From: Streptomyces sp. NBC_01439
GTDB taxonomy: Bacteria; Actinomycetota; Actinomycetes; Streptomycetales; Streptomycetaceae
Reading direction: 5' to 3'
Assembly: GCF_036227605.1 (NCBI RefSeq)
Contig: NZ_CP109487.1
Location: 4,290,001-4,354,000 of the forward strand
Length of the DNA stretch: 64,000 bases
Shown here: in pieces, positions 10,219-18,778 of the stretch
Numbering within the stretch: position 1 is the stretch's first letter
How the letters are laid out: each line of letters opens with the position of its first letter
The notes under the pieces: model-generated
What the model saw: the letters and a program-made list of their open reading frames with translations, nothing else
What the model was told of the DNA's origin: nothing
Databases searched by the model: none
Program-made: the position numbers and the translations under genes

Positions 10219-10422
10219 ATGGCTACCGGAACCGTGAAGTGGTTCAACGCTGAAAAGGGCTTCGGCTTCATCGCCCAGGACGGCGGCGGCCCGGATGTCT
10301 TCGTCCACTACTCCGCGATCAACGCCTCTGGCTTCCGCTCCCTCGAGGAGAACCAGACGGTGAACTTCGACGTCACGCAGGGTCCGAAGGGCCCGCAGGC
10401 GGAGAACGTCACCCCGGCCTAG
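10219..10422 (+). CDS. Cold-shock protein (CspA family)
   Basis: A 67-residue single OB-fold cold-shock domain with RNP-1 KGFGFI (13-18) and RNP-2 VFVHY (27-31) intact; it binds single-stranded RNA and DNA as a chaperone. The ATG at 10219 has a perfect AGGAGG just upstream, giving the family's standard length. It has a long leader with a hairpin (10126-10155) and is followed by two terminator hairpins. Which of the several Streptomyces paralogues it is cannot be decided from sequence alone. Confidence 0.95.
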   Translation: MATGTVKWFNAEKGFGFIAQDGGGPDVFVHYSAINASGFRSLEENQTVNFDVTQGPKGPQAENVTPA

Positions 10423-10463
10423 TCGCCTGGGCCAACTCTCGCGGGTTGGAAAAGCAGTAACCA

Positions 10464-10514
10464 AGGAGCCCTGTCCCCTCTGCGCGAGCAGATCCGGCAG
10501 GGCTCCTGCCTTTG
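10464..10514 (+). terminator. Terminator of the cold-shock gene
   Basis: AGGAGCCCTG (10464-10473) pairs with CAGGGCTCCT (10498-10507), followed by GCCTTTG. It starts 42 bases after the cold-shock gene stop and fits an intrinsic terminator. Confidence 0.7.
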
Positions 10515-10548
10515 CGCCCCGGCCGCCCAGCGGCCAGGAGGGGCGACG

Positions 10549-10590
10549 CAGTGGCCCCCGGCACCGTTCGCACGGTGCCGGGGGCCACTG
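10549..10590. terminator. Strong bidirectional hairpin between convergent genes
   Basis: A perfect 19-bp stem (CAGTGGCCCCCGGCACCGT with its complement) closed by a TCGC loop lies between the cold-shock gene (+) and the transglycosylase gene (-). Its position just past both genes suggests a shared transcription stop. Confidence 0.75.
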
Positions 10591-10600
10591 GCGTACGGCC

Positions 10601-12343
10601 TCAGGGGCGGGCCGGCCCCTTCGCGGGAACCGGGACCGGGTCCGGGGTCGGGTCCGGGGTCTGAGTCGGGGCGGGGGTCGTCGCCGGAGCCGTGACCTTG
10701 AGCTCCAGGACCAGGGTCACGTTCTCCTTGGTGGTCAGGCGCACGAAGTACGTGCCCGGGGCCGCGTCCGTGGTGAACAGCTCCGGCAGGACGATCTTGC
10801 CGTCGGCGCCCGCCTTGGGCAGCAGCCGGCCGAAGACCGGCTTCCCGGTCTCGTCCTTGAAGAACGGGCCCTTCGCGGTCTTCGGGTCCACCGGGACCCA
10901 CTTGCCGTCCGCGTCCTTCACGACCAGGTCGGCGACGGCCTCCGTACCCGCGACGGCCTTGCCGCCGGCGGTGGCGAAGACCTCCACGCCGGTGAAGCTC
11001 TTGCCGGCGACGGCCTCCAGCGGCTTCGCGTCACCCGCACGGGCCAGCTTGTCCGCGACCGTCACCGTCACCTTGCCCTCGAACTTCACGGTGATCCTGC
11101 CCTGCGGGTCGTAGGCAGAGGCCCGCAGCGTGAAGGTGCCGGCCTTGGGGCCTGCCTTGAGTCCGGGCGCGGCGGCGATGCCGTCGGCGCCGGCCTTGAC
11201 CACCAGGGAGTCCGCCGTCCCGAAGAGGGTGCCACCGGTGGTGTCGCCTTCGACCGCGAAGACCACCTCCTGGTTGACGGCGGGCTTGCCGTCGCTGAGG
11301 AGCACCTTGACCCGCGGGACCTCCGCGAAGGCCGCACCGGCCTCGGCCGTGAGCCCGGGGCCGCCGAGGACCGTCAGCTCCGCCAGGCGCGGGGTGGCCG
11401 GCTTCGGCTGCTCCGGGGTGGGGGTCGGCTTCGGCTGCTCCGGCGTCGGGGTGGGGGTGGGAGTCGGCTTGGGGGTGGGGGTCGGCGTGGGCGTGGGCGT
11501 GACCGGGTTCGACGGCGTGACCGGCACGCGCGGGGTGGGTAGGGTGCCCGGCGGCTGCGTCGGGTAGTCCCCGACGGGCGGGTTCGGCACCTCGCCGGCG
11601 CCACCGGCCTGGTACTGGCGCATGTACCCGAGCACGGTGTTCACGTACTCGCGGGAATTGTTGTAGCTGAGGATCGCCTCGTCGAGCTTGGCCGCGTTCG
11701 ACAGGTCGCGGTCACCCGCGCACAGGTAGAGACCCGCGCCCAGGGCCGCGTCGTAGATGTTGTTCGGGTCCCGCTTGGAGTCACCGTTGCCGTCGGCACC
11801 CCAGGTGGCCCAGGTGGACGGAATGAACTGCATCGGGCCGACGGCACGGTCGTACACCGCGTCCGCGTCCCATTCGCCCTTGTCCGTGTCACGGATCTCG
11901 GCGAAGCCGTTGCCGTCGAGTCGGGGGCCGCGGATGGCCTTCTCGGTGTAGCCGTCCGCCTTCAACCCGTAGCCCGAGGCGTGGACGGACTCCACCCGGC
12001 CGATGCCCGCGAGCAGCTGCCAGGGCAGCTTGCAGCCGGGGAGGGCGGCGGCCACCGACAGCTCGGCGCGGTGATAGGCGTCGAGGGCGGTCGCGGGTAT
12101 CCCGCTGGCCCCTTCCGGAGCGCCCACCCCGGTGGGCGGCGGGTCGGCGATGATGTCGGGCAGATCCAGCCGGGCGTCACCGCGGTCGGCGGCCTGCGGA
12201 CTGTCCGGAGTGGGCTCGGACTCTCCCGCGTCGGCGGTCGACGGACTGGTCACGACCGCGGCGGTGGTCAGGCTGGCCGCGAGCGCGGCCGTGCACAGGA
12301 CCTTGCGCGAGGTGTTGACGAGGTGGCGGTGAAGCGGCTTCAC
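10601..12343 (-). CDS. Secreted lytic murein transglycosylase with Pro/Thr linker and Ig-like domains
   Basis: A 580-residue secreted protein. GTG 12343 is chosen because it gives a compact signal peptide (basic start, hydrophobic 15-35, AxA-type end near 39). The SLT domain covers about residues 100-250, with candidate catalytic Glu in GIGRVES (E118) and the family block AVGPMQFIPSTWATWGADGNGD. A Thr-Pro repeat linker with PKP and EQPKP units (DNA about 11400-11510) leads to C-terminal Ig-like/bacterial immunoglobulin-type domains rich in Gly-Lys. The likely role is peptidoglycan cleavage in cell-wall remodelling; the tail probably holds it in the wall. Confidence 0.88.
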   Translation of the reverse strand: MKPLHRHLVNTSRKVLCTAALAASLTTAAVVTSPSTADAGESEPTPDSPQAADRGDARLDLPDIIADPPPTGVGAPEGASGIPATALDAYHRAELSVAAALPGCKLPWQLLAGIGRVESVHASGYGLKADGYTEKAIRGPRLDGNGFAEIRDTDKGEWDADAVYDRAVGPMQFIPSTWATWGADGNGDSKRDPNNIYDAALGAGLYLCAGDRDLSNAAKLDEAILSYNNSREYVNTVLGYMRQYQAGGAGEVPNPPVGDYPTQPPGTLPTPRVPVTPSNPVTPTPTPTPTPKPTPTPTPTPEQPKPTPTPEQPKPATPRLAELTVLGGPGLTAEAGAAFAEVPRVKVLLSDGKPAVNQEVVFAVEGDTTGGTLFGTADSLVVKAGADGIAAAPGLKAGPKAGTFTLRASAYDPQGRITVKFEGKVTVTVADKLARAGDAKPLEAVAGKSFTGVEVFATAGGKAVAGTEAVADLVVKDADGKWVPVDPKTAKGPFFKDETGKPVFGRLLPKAGADGKIVLPELFTTDAAPGTYFVRLTTKENVTLVLELKVTAPATTPAPTQTPDPTPDPVPVPAKGPARP

Positions 12344-12671
12344 AGTGCGGCGATCCCCCCAAGGAGCCGTCGAACGTACATGGCTGGTCGAGCCGTGAAT
12401 ATCCACTGTCTATCAGGTATTCGCCCCCGACTCGCCGTCGCTCCGCGAGATGTGACGCACCATTCGTCTCGGCTTCACCCGGGTCTCATGACCGAATGGA
12501 CAGGCGCCCCGAACCCCCGCCCGAATCACCCCGAAGACAGATCATTTCTACCACCTCTCGTTGATGATGTGACCCAGCTCACTCAACAAGGTTCGGCCGG
12601 GTGCGATGAATTGTGGGGAGCGTGGCGGTCTCCCTTGCGTACACACCGGCCCGAGGCAGAGGAACAGACCC
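12344..12671. other. Divergent intergenic region, transglycosylase / reductase
   Basis: A 328-bp gene-free stretch between two divergent starts. On the minus side GGGGGGA lies about 11 bases before the transglycosylase GTG; on the plus side AGAGGAA precedes the reductase ATG. It must hold both promoters, but no consensus -35/-10 pair stands out. In other streptomycetes such cell-wall hydrolase genes can carry a c-di-AMP riboswitch; its conserved core was not recognisable here. Confidence 0.5.
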
Positions 12672-13268
12672 ATGCGCATCGTCATCGCCGAGTTCATCAG
12701 CCTGGACGGCGTCGTACAGGCTCCGGGCGGTCAGGGCGAGGACAACGACGGCGACTTCGCCCACGGCGGCTGGTCGCACCCGTTCTTCGACCCGGAGGTG
12801 GTCGGCGGCTCCTTCACCGAGGCGATGGAGAACGCCGAGGCCCTGCTGTTCGGGCGCCGTACGTGGCAGACGATGGCCGCTGCCTGGCCGGAGCGGGCGG
12901 GCGACCCGTTCGCCGACCGGATGAACTCCGTACCGAAGTACGTGGTGTCCCAGACCCTGGGCGAGGCCGATCTCACGTGGAACAACACCACGCTCATCAC
13001 CGGCGACAAGGCCGTCGACCACATCCGGGAGCTGCGCGGGGCCGAGGGCGGCGACCTGGTGGTCATGGGCAGCCCCACCCTCGTACGCACCCTGCTGGGC
13101 GAGGGCCTGGTCGACGAACTCCGGCTGATGGTCATGCCGGTGCTGCTCGGCGGCGGCAAGTCGATCTTCCCCAGCGACGGCGGGCTGCGCACGCTCGAAC
13201 TGGTCTCCACGGCGATCAGCCCGGCCGGCGTGCACGTGTGCACCTACCGCCCGGCCGCCCGGGCCTAG
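12672..13268 (+). CDS. Dihydrofolate reductase family protein (RibD C-terminal fold)
   Basis: A 198-residue protein of the RibD C-terminal/DHFR-like fold (start MRIVIAEFISLDGVVQAPGG; LLFGRRTWQTM at about 59-69; GDLVVMGSPTLVRTLL at about 133-148). These are NADPH-binding reductases of mostly unknown substrate. The ATG at 12672 is preceded by AGAGGAA. The last sense codon GCC is followed by TAG, whose bases belong to the CTAG target-site copy of an IS701-family element beginning at 13269, so the gene escaped disruption by a single base. Confidence 0.88.
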   Translation: MRIVIAEFISLDGVVQAPGGQGEDNDGDFAHGGWSHPFFDPEVVGGSFTEAMENAEALLFGRRTWQTMAAAWPERAGDPFADRMNSVPKYVVSQTLGEADLTWNNTTLITGDKAVDHIRELRGAEGGDLVVMGSPTLVRTLLGEGLVDELRLMVMPVLLGGGKSIFPSDGGLRTLELVSTAISPAGVHVCTYRPAARA

Positions 13269-14710
13269 TAGGGCTTGGTCAGGTTGGGGTTGGTGTGGGT
13301 ATGCCGCGGTGGCAGGTGGGGCATGCGCCGGTCCATGTCGCGAGGAGGGTTTGTAGCTCGCGGACGACTTGGTAGAGGCTCAGGCCGGCGCCATGTCTTT
13401 TGGGGCTCTGGCCAGTCGTTGCAGGGTGCAGAAGGCGTGGGCGACGGATACGAGGGTGACGTGGTGGTGCCATCCGTTCCAGGTGCGTCCCTCGAAGTGG
13501 GCAAGTCCCAGGGCCTGTTTCATCTCGCGGTAGTCGTGCTCGATGCGCCAGCGGAGCTTGGCCAGGCGGACCAGGGTGGTCAGCGGGGTGTCGGCGGGCA
13601 GGTCGGAGAGCCAGAACTGAACGGGTTCGCCCTGGTCGGCCGGCCACTCGGCCAGCAGCCAGCATGCGGGCAGTTCCGGGCCCTCGACCGTGTGGCGGAC
13701 CTCGCGACCGGCAGGCCGGATCCGCAAGGCCACGAACCGCGAGTACATCCGCTTGAAGCCGCTGCGGCCGGTGCCGGGCCGGGAGCCCTCACGCCATTGC
13801 ACTGGCTTCGCCGTCTTCCGGCCGGCCGCGATGACCAGCTGTTTCACCGACTGCGGCTTGTCCGGGTACTTCGCCACGGGTGGCCGTCCGTTCCCGGAGT
13901 AGGGCTCGGTCACCGGCACGGCTTCGCCGGGCTGGGCCGAGAGGGTGGTGGAGATCCCCACCATGTAGTTGAGGCCGCGGGCCTGCAGGCCGTGCCGGAA
14001 TGCCGCCGCGTCTCCGTATCCGGCGTCCGCGACGGCCAGCGGCACCTCGATGCCCCACGAGCGGGTCTCATCCAGCATGTCCAGGGCCAGCTGCCATTTC
14101 TCCACATGCCCGGTGTCGTCGGGAATGCCGCAGGCGGTGCGGCGGGCGACCTTGGCCGGGTCCGCCTTCGGCGAGGCGGGGTCCCAGGCCTCGGGCTGGA
14201 ACAGCCGCCAGTTGACCGCCACCGAGGCGTGGTCCGAGGCCAGGTGCAGGGAGACGCCCACCTGGCAGTTGGTGACCTTGCCCGCAGTGCCGGTGTACTG
14301 CCGCGAGACACACGCCGAGGCATTGCCGTCCTTGAGGAAGCCGGTGTCATCGAAGATCAGCACGGTGGGCCGGATCGCCTTCTCCATGCTCCAGGCCAGC
14401 CGGGCCCGCACATGCGCGGGGTCCCACGGGCTGGTGGTGATGAAGTGGGCCAGGGCCTGACGGTTCCCGTCCTCGCCCAGCCGGGCGGCCATCGGCTCGA
14501 CCGACTTGCGCTGCCCGTCCGTGAGCAGGCCCCGCAGGTAAACCCGCCCCCACCGACGCTGATCCTTACGCGCGAACGGCTCGAAAACCTCCGCCGCGAA
14601 GTCCTCCAACTCGCCACGTACAGCTGCAATTTCCTCCGGCGTCACACGTCTTGAACGACTCACCGAGCCCTTAGGACACGCAACACCAGCCCCAACCTGA
14701 CCAAGCCCTA
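13269..14710 (-). mobile_element. IS701-family insertion sequence with CTAG target duplication
   Basis: A complete 1442-bp element. Terminal inverted repeats of 28 bp begin TAGGGCTTGGTCAGGTTGGG at 13269 and read the same inward from 14710, with a single mismatch. It is flanked by CTAG on both sides (13265-13268 and 14711-14714), a 4-bp target duplication usual for this family. One transposase gene fills it. The intact ends, intact gene and near-identical repeats suggest recent, possibly active transposition. Confidence 0.92.
13380..14663 (-). CDS. IS701-family DDE transposase
   Basis: A 427-residue DDE transposase. Visible catalytic blocks are LIFDDTGFLKDG (first Asp), VADAGYGDAAAF (second Asp) and KLRWRIEHDYREMKQALGL (Glu). 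The frame is uninterrupted. The GTG at 14663 is chosen as the first plausible start inside the right terminal repeat; another GTG lies 5 codons in. It lies entirely within the 13269-14710 element. Confidence 0.9.
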   Translation of the reverse strand: MSRSRRVTPEEIAAVRGELEDFAAEVFEPFARKDQRRWGRVYLRGLLTDGQRKSVEPMAARLGEDGNRQALAHFITTSPWDPAHVRARLAWSMEKAIRPTVLIFDDTGFLKDGNASACVSRQYTGTAGKVTNCQVGVSLHLASDHASVAVNWRLFQPEAWDPASPKADPAKVARRTACGIPDDTGHVEKWQLALDMLDETRSWGIEVPLAVADAGYGDAAAFRHGLQARGLNYMVGISTTLSAQPGEAVPVTEPYSGNGRPPVAKYPDKPQSVKQLVIAAGRKTAKPVQWREGSRPGTGRSGFKRMYSRFVALRIRPAGREVRHTVEGPELPACWLLAEWPADQGEPVQFWLSDLPADTPLTTLVRLAKLRWRIEHDYREMKQALGLAHFEGRTWNGWHHHVTLVSVAHAFCTLQRLARAPKDMAPA

Positions 14711-14875
14711 CTAGTGCTGTGGCCGGAAAGGTTTGCCGGTTCGCGGCGTTCGGTGCGGTGCATCGCAAGGCGGAGGACCGCGGCTCGTACTGGACGTACT
14801 TGCGCGGTCCGACAACGCGGCGAGGTGCCGTACCGGGCGTCGTGAGCCGGTGAACCTTTCCAGTCACAGCACTAG
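14711..14875. mobile_element. Palindromic MITE flanked by CTAG
   Basis: A 157-bp non-coding element (14715-14871) with CTAG on each side. The left arm TGCTGTGGCCGGAAAGG and right arm CCTTTCCAGTCACAGCA are inverted copies, and similarity continues to the centre (about 14793), so the whole element folds into one long imperfect hairpin. It has no gene; it must have been moved in trans. Its left CTAG is shared with the IS701 element next door, showing two successive insertions at one site. It ends exactly before the stop codon of the next gene. Confidence 0.8.
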
Positions 14876-15427
14876 TCAGAAGATCAGCATGCCGATCTCG
14901 ACCAGGATTCCGGCGACGGCGGCCGGCACGATGGCGATCACCAGGCCGGCGAGGGCCACGAAGACGTAGCCCTCGCCGTCCGCCACCCGGCCCTGGCGCG
15001 CGCAGGCGAACAGCCAGGCCGCCAGGACCAGGAACGGCACGAGCAGCAGGCCGATGACGCTGCCGAAGCGGAACACGGCGCCGCCCGACAGTTCGTACGC
15101 CCGCCCCCGCGCCGTCCTGACCTCCACCCGGGTACCGGGCCGGTAGTCGTCGGCGGCCGTGTCCAGGACGATGTCGCGGGGCGGCCCGGCCGACCGCCGG
15201 GGGGTGTACCGGCCGGTGCAGTCGGTACCCGTCGCATAGCCCTCGGCGTCGCTCGCCTCGTAGCACTCCTGGATGGAGACGACCCCGTCGACGGGCCCGA
15301 ACCCGAGCACGGCGGCCATCTGTGGCCCGGGCAGCAGCCACGTCAACCACCCGGCGAGGGCAAGGGTCACCACGACCCCGACCCCGGCGGCCCCCCGCCC
15401 CACCACCCGCACACCCCGTCGCACCAC
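14876..15427 (-). CDS. Hypothetical membrane protein
   Basis: A protein of about 183 residues with an N-terminal membrane segment, a cysteine-containing extracytoplasmic region (CYEASDAEGYATGTDCTGRY) and two C-terminal membrane segments. No known domain recognised. GTG 15427 is preferred because GAGGGGG lies just upstream; the frame stays open to 15499 through a run of ten G (15484-15493). The stop codon directly abuts the right CTAG of the MITE. Function unknown. Confidence 0.6.
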   Translation of the reverse strand: MVRRGVRVVGRGAAGVGVVVTLALAGWLTWLLPGPQMAAVLGFGPVDGVVSIQECYEASDAEGYATGTDCTGRYTPRRSAGPPRDIVLDTAADDYRPGTRVEVRTARGRAYELSGGAVFRFGSVIGLLLVPFLVLAAWLFACARQGRVADGEGYVFVALAGLVIAIVPAAVAGILVEIGMLIF

Positions 15428-15656
15428 GCCCCGCCCCCTCGGTCCGTCGAATGGCGCATACCCACGCACGCGCGAGCCGACGCGGGGGGGGGGCTCCACC
15501 GGGCAGGACCCGGCCGGTCGGGGGCAACGGGCCCCGCGGACAGCGGCTCGGCAACGCTCGCAGAAAGAGAAGGAGTTGCTGCGCTGCGCGTTGGTGAGCG
15601 AGTCCTGCGGAAGGGCCCGCTGCTGCTACCGTCATCCGTTCGCCGAGGAGGTCATG

Positions 15657-16346
15657 ATGGCTTTTCCCCTGCCTTTCGCTACCCGAGTGGACCTGCGCCG
15701 TCAACCGGCCGACGACGTGCTGGCCCGTGTGGAGGAGGCGCTGCACACGCGGTTGGACCGGGAGACCCTGGTGCGCAAGCGCCGCTCCTTGGGAGGCCGT
15801 ACGGAGCGGGGTACGTGGGTGCGTATCGAGCGGCGGGGATTCGAGCGGATCGGCCCGCAGGGCTGGAACGGAACCGAGGCCGCTGCCGTGCTGCAAGGGG
15901 TCGCGATGCCCGAGTGGTACCAGGGTGTGGCGTGGCGTGAGCCTGGGCAACCGGTGATGTGGCGTGCGGATGAGCTGGAGCTGCTTGCGTCGCCGTCTGT
16001 GGCCAAGGGCGCCTTGGTGCTCGACGACCCGGGCCTGCCCGATGCGTGGTGGTCGGCCCTGAACTCCTCTTTGGACGCCCTCGCTGGACAGCAGACGCCG
16101 CGAATCGCGACGCCGGACACGGTGACGATCACCCAGGAGCAGGTGACGCAGACACTCGGCGAGGTCTTTCCCGGCATCACTGATACGCGGATCGAGCGGT
16201 GGGTTCCCGCTCATGCCGATCTGACCTGGGCCAACGTGATGGGGCCGGAGTTCTCCATCATCGACTGGGAGGACTGGTTGCGACACGAGGTCGCACAATA
16301 TGAGCGGATCACGGGAGAGGAGGGTGGGCGTATGCCTGCTCCGTGA
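15657..16346 (+). CDS. Phosphotransferase (APH-like) 5' exon, interrupted by a group II intron
   Basis: Residues 1-207 (to 16277) are the N-terminal part of an aminoglycoside-phosphotransferase-fold protein: catalytic block HADLTWANV (H186, D188, N193) and metal-binding IIDWEDW (D203). After 16277 the frame enters intron sequence and stops at 16346 after 22 unrelated residues. The missing end is found at 18779-19015, in frame after intron removal, giving a 285-residue protein. The ATG at 15657 sits 5 bases after GAGGAGG. The substrate is unknown; such genes are common beside regulators in Streptomyces and need not confer resistance. Confidence 0.8.
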   Translation: MAFPLPFATRVDLRRQPADDVLARVEEALHTRLDRETLVRKRRSLGGRTERGTWVRIERRGFERIGPQGWNGTEAAAVLQGVAMPEWYQGVAWREPGQPVMWRADELELLASPSVAKGALVLDDPGLPDAWWSALNSSLDALAGQQTPRIATPDTVTITQEQVTQTLGEVFPGITDTRIERWVPAHADLTWANVMGPEFSIIDWEDWLRHEVAQYERITGEEGGRMPAP

Positions 16347-16955
16347 TCTCGGGCTAGTACTCGATGCCCGTCCCCGCCCTGACGTGCGCTGGGAGTAATC
16401 CCGGGGTTCGAAGCTCAGGGAACATGCGAACCGTGCCTCGATCCATCCGCGGCGCGGAGTAGGGGAAGGCCGGGTGGGTGAACACCAGTGAACCCTCGAT
16501 GATGCCTCGTTACCCAGAAACCTCGGATGGATGGAAGTGATTCCGGGGTGCAGGGTCTATGCCGTGGAGGAGCGGCAGGCGGCGACCGGTGACCATTTGC
16601 CGGTTGCGAGAGTACCGCTGACCTCGGGGTACAGAGGGCACCCGAACCCGGTCGCATCTCATGTGTGCGGAACGTGGAAACCCCATCCGGGTCCGTCGCT
16701 GATGGCTAGCGGCGGTAGGCCGACCGCGAGGAGAGCTGAACTCCCGGGTGGGAACAGGATGTCCAAGAAGCGAATGCCGACTGCCGAAAGGAGACGGGAA
16801 ACTGCGGCAATAGAGTCGGTCCTCCGCCGGCTGCCGTGGATAACCGGTCGGATACCGGGCCTGGCGCCCGGACGTGAAAGCGGGCTGACGTGGACAGGTG
16901 AGCCTTTGATGATTTTGTGTCATGGCACTGGAACTGAGGGACAAGTTAGGCACCT

Positions 16956-18683
16956 ATGGTGAACGGACCCGAGGACGATGGGATCGACTGGGACGCGATG
17001 GATTGGCGTGCCTGCGAGCTCAAAGTACAGCGACTGCGGCAGAGGATCTTCAAGGCGACTCAGGAGCAGGACTGGGCGCGAGTCCGGAACCTGCAAAGGT
17101 TGATGCTGCGGAGTCGGTCGAACACGTTGTTGAGTGTGCGGCAGGCGACGCAGCGTAATGCTGGCCGCGTCACGGCCGGGGTGGACGGGGTGGTTGCTCT
17201 GACCTCCGAGGATCGGGCCAAGGTCGCGGTGCAGGTGCACCAAGGCCGTGGCACCTGGAAGCCCCTGCCTGTGAAGCGGGTGTATATCCCCAAGGCCAAC
17301 GGAAAGCAGCGCCCACTGGGAATTCCAGTCATTGTCGACCGGTGCCATCAGGGCCGGGTACGCAATGCCCTGGAGCCCGAGTGGGAGGCCAGGTTCGAAT
17401 CCCGTTCCTACGGGTTTCGTCCGGGCCGAGGCTGCCAGGACGCGATCGAGATGCTCTTCACCACGCTCCGCAAGGGCTCAACGCGGGTGTGGATTCTGGA
17501 TGCAGACCTGTCTGCGGCGTTCGACAGGATCGACCATGACCGGTTGCTCTCCGCGCTTGGGATGTTCCCGGGCCGGAGGCAGATCGGGCAATGGTTGAGG
17601 GCCGGGGTGTTCGAGCCCGGTATGGGGTTCTCTCCGACGAAGGAGGGCACCCCGCAGGGGGGTGTGATCAGTCCTCTGCTGTTGAACGTCGCGCTGAACG
17701 GCTTGGAGGAGGCGGCTGGAGTCCGACTCGCAACTGCCCCGTCCCACAAGGCGACGGGAAAGACGCGCCCGGATTCTGCGGTGCTGGTCAGATACGCAGA
17801 CGACTTCGTCGTGTGCTGCTTCACCGAGCAGCAGGTGCACGAGGTCAAGGCACAGCTTGCCGAGTGGCTGAAGCCGAGGGGCCTGGCCTTCAACGAGGAG
17901 AAGACGCGGGTTGTCCACCTCGAAGACGGCTTTGACTTTCTGGGCTTCAACATCCGCCGCTATCCGGTGGGCAAGCTGCTGATTAAGCCGAGCAAGGCCG
18001 CCGTCAAGCGGCATCGGGAACGGCTCTCGGAAGTGATGCGCGACTTGCGCGGATCCAACGAGAAGGCGGTCATCGTCAAACTCAACCCCATCATCCGGGG
18101 CTGGGCTGCCTACTACCGAGGGGTGGTGGCTGCCGAGGTCTTCAAGGACATCGACATCCACATGTGGAAGCTGACCTACAAGTGGGCCTGCTACCAGCAC
18201 CCCAAGAAGTCGAAGCACTGGATCTCCGGACGGTACTTCGGCAAGTACAACAAGTTCAGGAACGACCACTGGGTCTTCGGTGACCGCGACAGCGGCACCT
18301 TCCTGGTCAAGTCGTCCTGGACGCAGATCGTCCGACACACCCTGGTCAAGGGCGCGGCGTCACCAGACGACCCCGCCCTGACTGAGTACTGGGTCAAGCG
18401 TCGTCGCAGGGTCAAGCCCGCACTCGACAGCTACAACCTCCGCCTGCTCGACCGGCAGGAGGGACGCTGCCCGCTGTGCGGGGAAAATGTCCTGACTCCC
18501 CACCAGCCACCGCAATCCCCGTTGGAATGGGAACGCTGGTGGAAAGTGATCGCCCGCAAGGCGATCTCTGTCGATTACCTTCGGCACACGGGGAGGATGA
18601 CGCCGCAAGGCGATCAAACCCGCTTGGTACACGCTGAATGCGCACGGCGACACGCCGCTCGTATTCGGAACAGCACCACCTGA
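16956..18683 (+). CDS. ltrA: Group II intron reverse transcriptase/maturase
   Basis: A 575-residue LtrA-type protein. RT blocks run from about residue 60 to 330, with the active-site YADD in VRYADDFVVCC and the upstream TPQGGVISPLLLNVAL. The maturase (X) domain follows, including NPIIRGWAAYYRG. A C-terminal HNH-like zinc motif (CPLCG near 508, later CARRH) indicates a DNA endonuclease domain, so retrohoming is possible. All key residues are present and the frame is open, arguing for an active intron. Confidence 0.95.
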   Translation: MVNGPEDDGIDWDAMDWRACELKVQRLRQRIFKATQEQDWARVRNLQRLMLRSRSNTLLSVRQATQRNAGRVTAGVDGVVALTSEDRAKVAVQVHQGRGTWKPLPVKRVYIPKANGKQRPLGIPVIVDRCHQGRVRNALEPEWEARFESRSYGFRPGRGCQDAIEMLFTTLRKGSTRVWILDADLSAAFDRIDHDRLLSALGMFPGRRQIGQWLRAGVFEPGMGFSPTKEGTPQGGVISPLLLNVALNGLEEAAGVRLATAPSHKATGKTRPDSAVLVRYADDFVVCCFTEQQVHEVKAQLAEWLKPRGLAFNEEKTRVVHLEDGFDFLGFNIRRYPVGKLLIKPSKAAVKRHRERLSEVMRDLRGSNEKAVIVKLNPIIRGWAAYYRGVVAAEVFKDIDIHMWKLTYKWACYQHPKKSKHWISGRYFGKYNKFRNDHWVFGDRDSGTFLVKSSWTQIVRHTLVKGAASPDDPALTEYWVKRRRRVKPALDSYNLRLLDRQEGRCPLCGENVLTPHQPPQSPLEWERWWKVIARKAISVDYLRHTGRMTPQGDQTRLVHAECARRHAARIRNSTT

Positions 18684-18702
18684 ACGCCCTCGTGGCTTGC
18701 TT

Positions 18703-18775
18703 GAGCCGTGTGCATCGACGAGGTGCACGCACGGTTCTGAGGGGACCCCGGCGCAGCAATGCGCCGGGGTTACCC
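18703..18775 (+). ncRNA. Group II intron domains V and VI
   Basis: Domain V is the stem GAGCCGTG (18703-18710) paired with CACGGTTC (18730-18737), containing the catalytic AGC triad and an inner TGCA/TGCA stem. Domain VI follows as a GC-rich hairpin (CCCCGGCGCA with TGCGCCGGGG) and an A near 18772 that could be the lariat branch point. The 3' splice junction lies only a few bases further on. Confidence 0.8.
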
Positions 18776-18778
18776 GGC

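Larger units (their letters stand above)
16278..18778 (+). mobile_element. Group II intron inserted in the phosphotransferase gene
   Basis: About 2.5 kb of intron separates the two exons. It starts near TTGCGACACGAGG (16278) with a strong 5' hairpin, has about 600 bases of structured non-coding RNA, a reverse transcriptase/maturase gene, and ends with recognisable domains V and VI. The boundaries come from the protein: DWEDW (to 16277) joins G-MAPRGLDAA (from 18779) without gap or frameshift. Exact ends may be off by a few bases; the first bases differ from the usual GUGCG. Intact RNA domains and gene suggest it can still splice. Confidence 0.85.

Noticed and set aside
11400..11510. Regular short repeats resembling a CRISPR-like or VNTR array
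   Set aside because: The repeats code for the Thr-Pro linker of the transglycosylase; unit length is a few codons and there are no spacers.
12344..12600. Possible c-di-AMP (ydaO) riboswitch before the cell-wall hydrolase
   Set aside because: GGGTGA-like pieces occur, but the conserved core elements and pairing could not be found. A covariance-model search would decide.
16347..16955. Short open frames within the intron
   Set aside because: They have no ribosome-binding sites, and the region is better explained as structured intron RNA domains.
17385..17415. tRNA-like GGTTCGAATCCC segment
   Set aside because: It lies inside the reverse transcriptase coding frame and no cloverleaf can be drawn around it.
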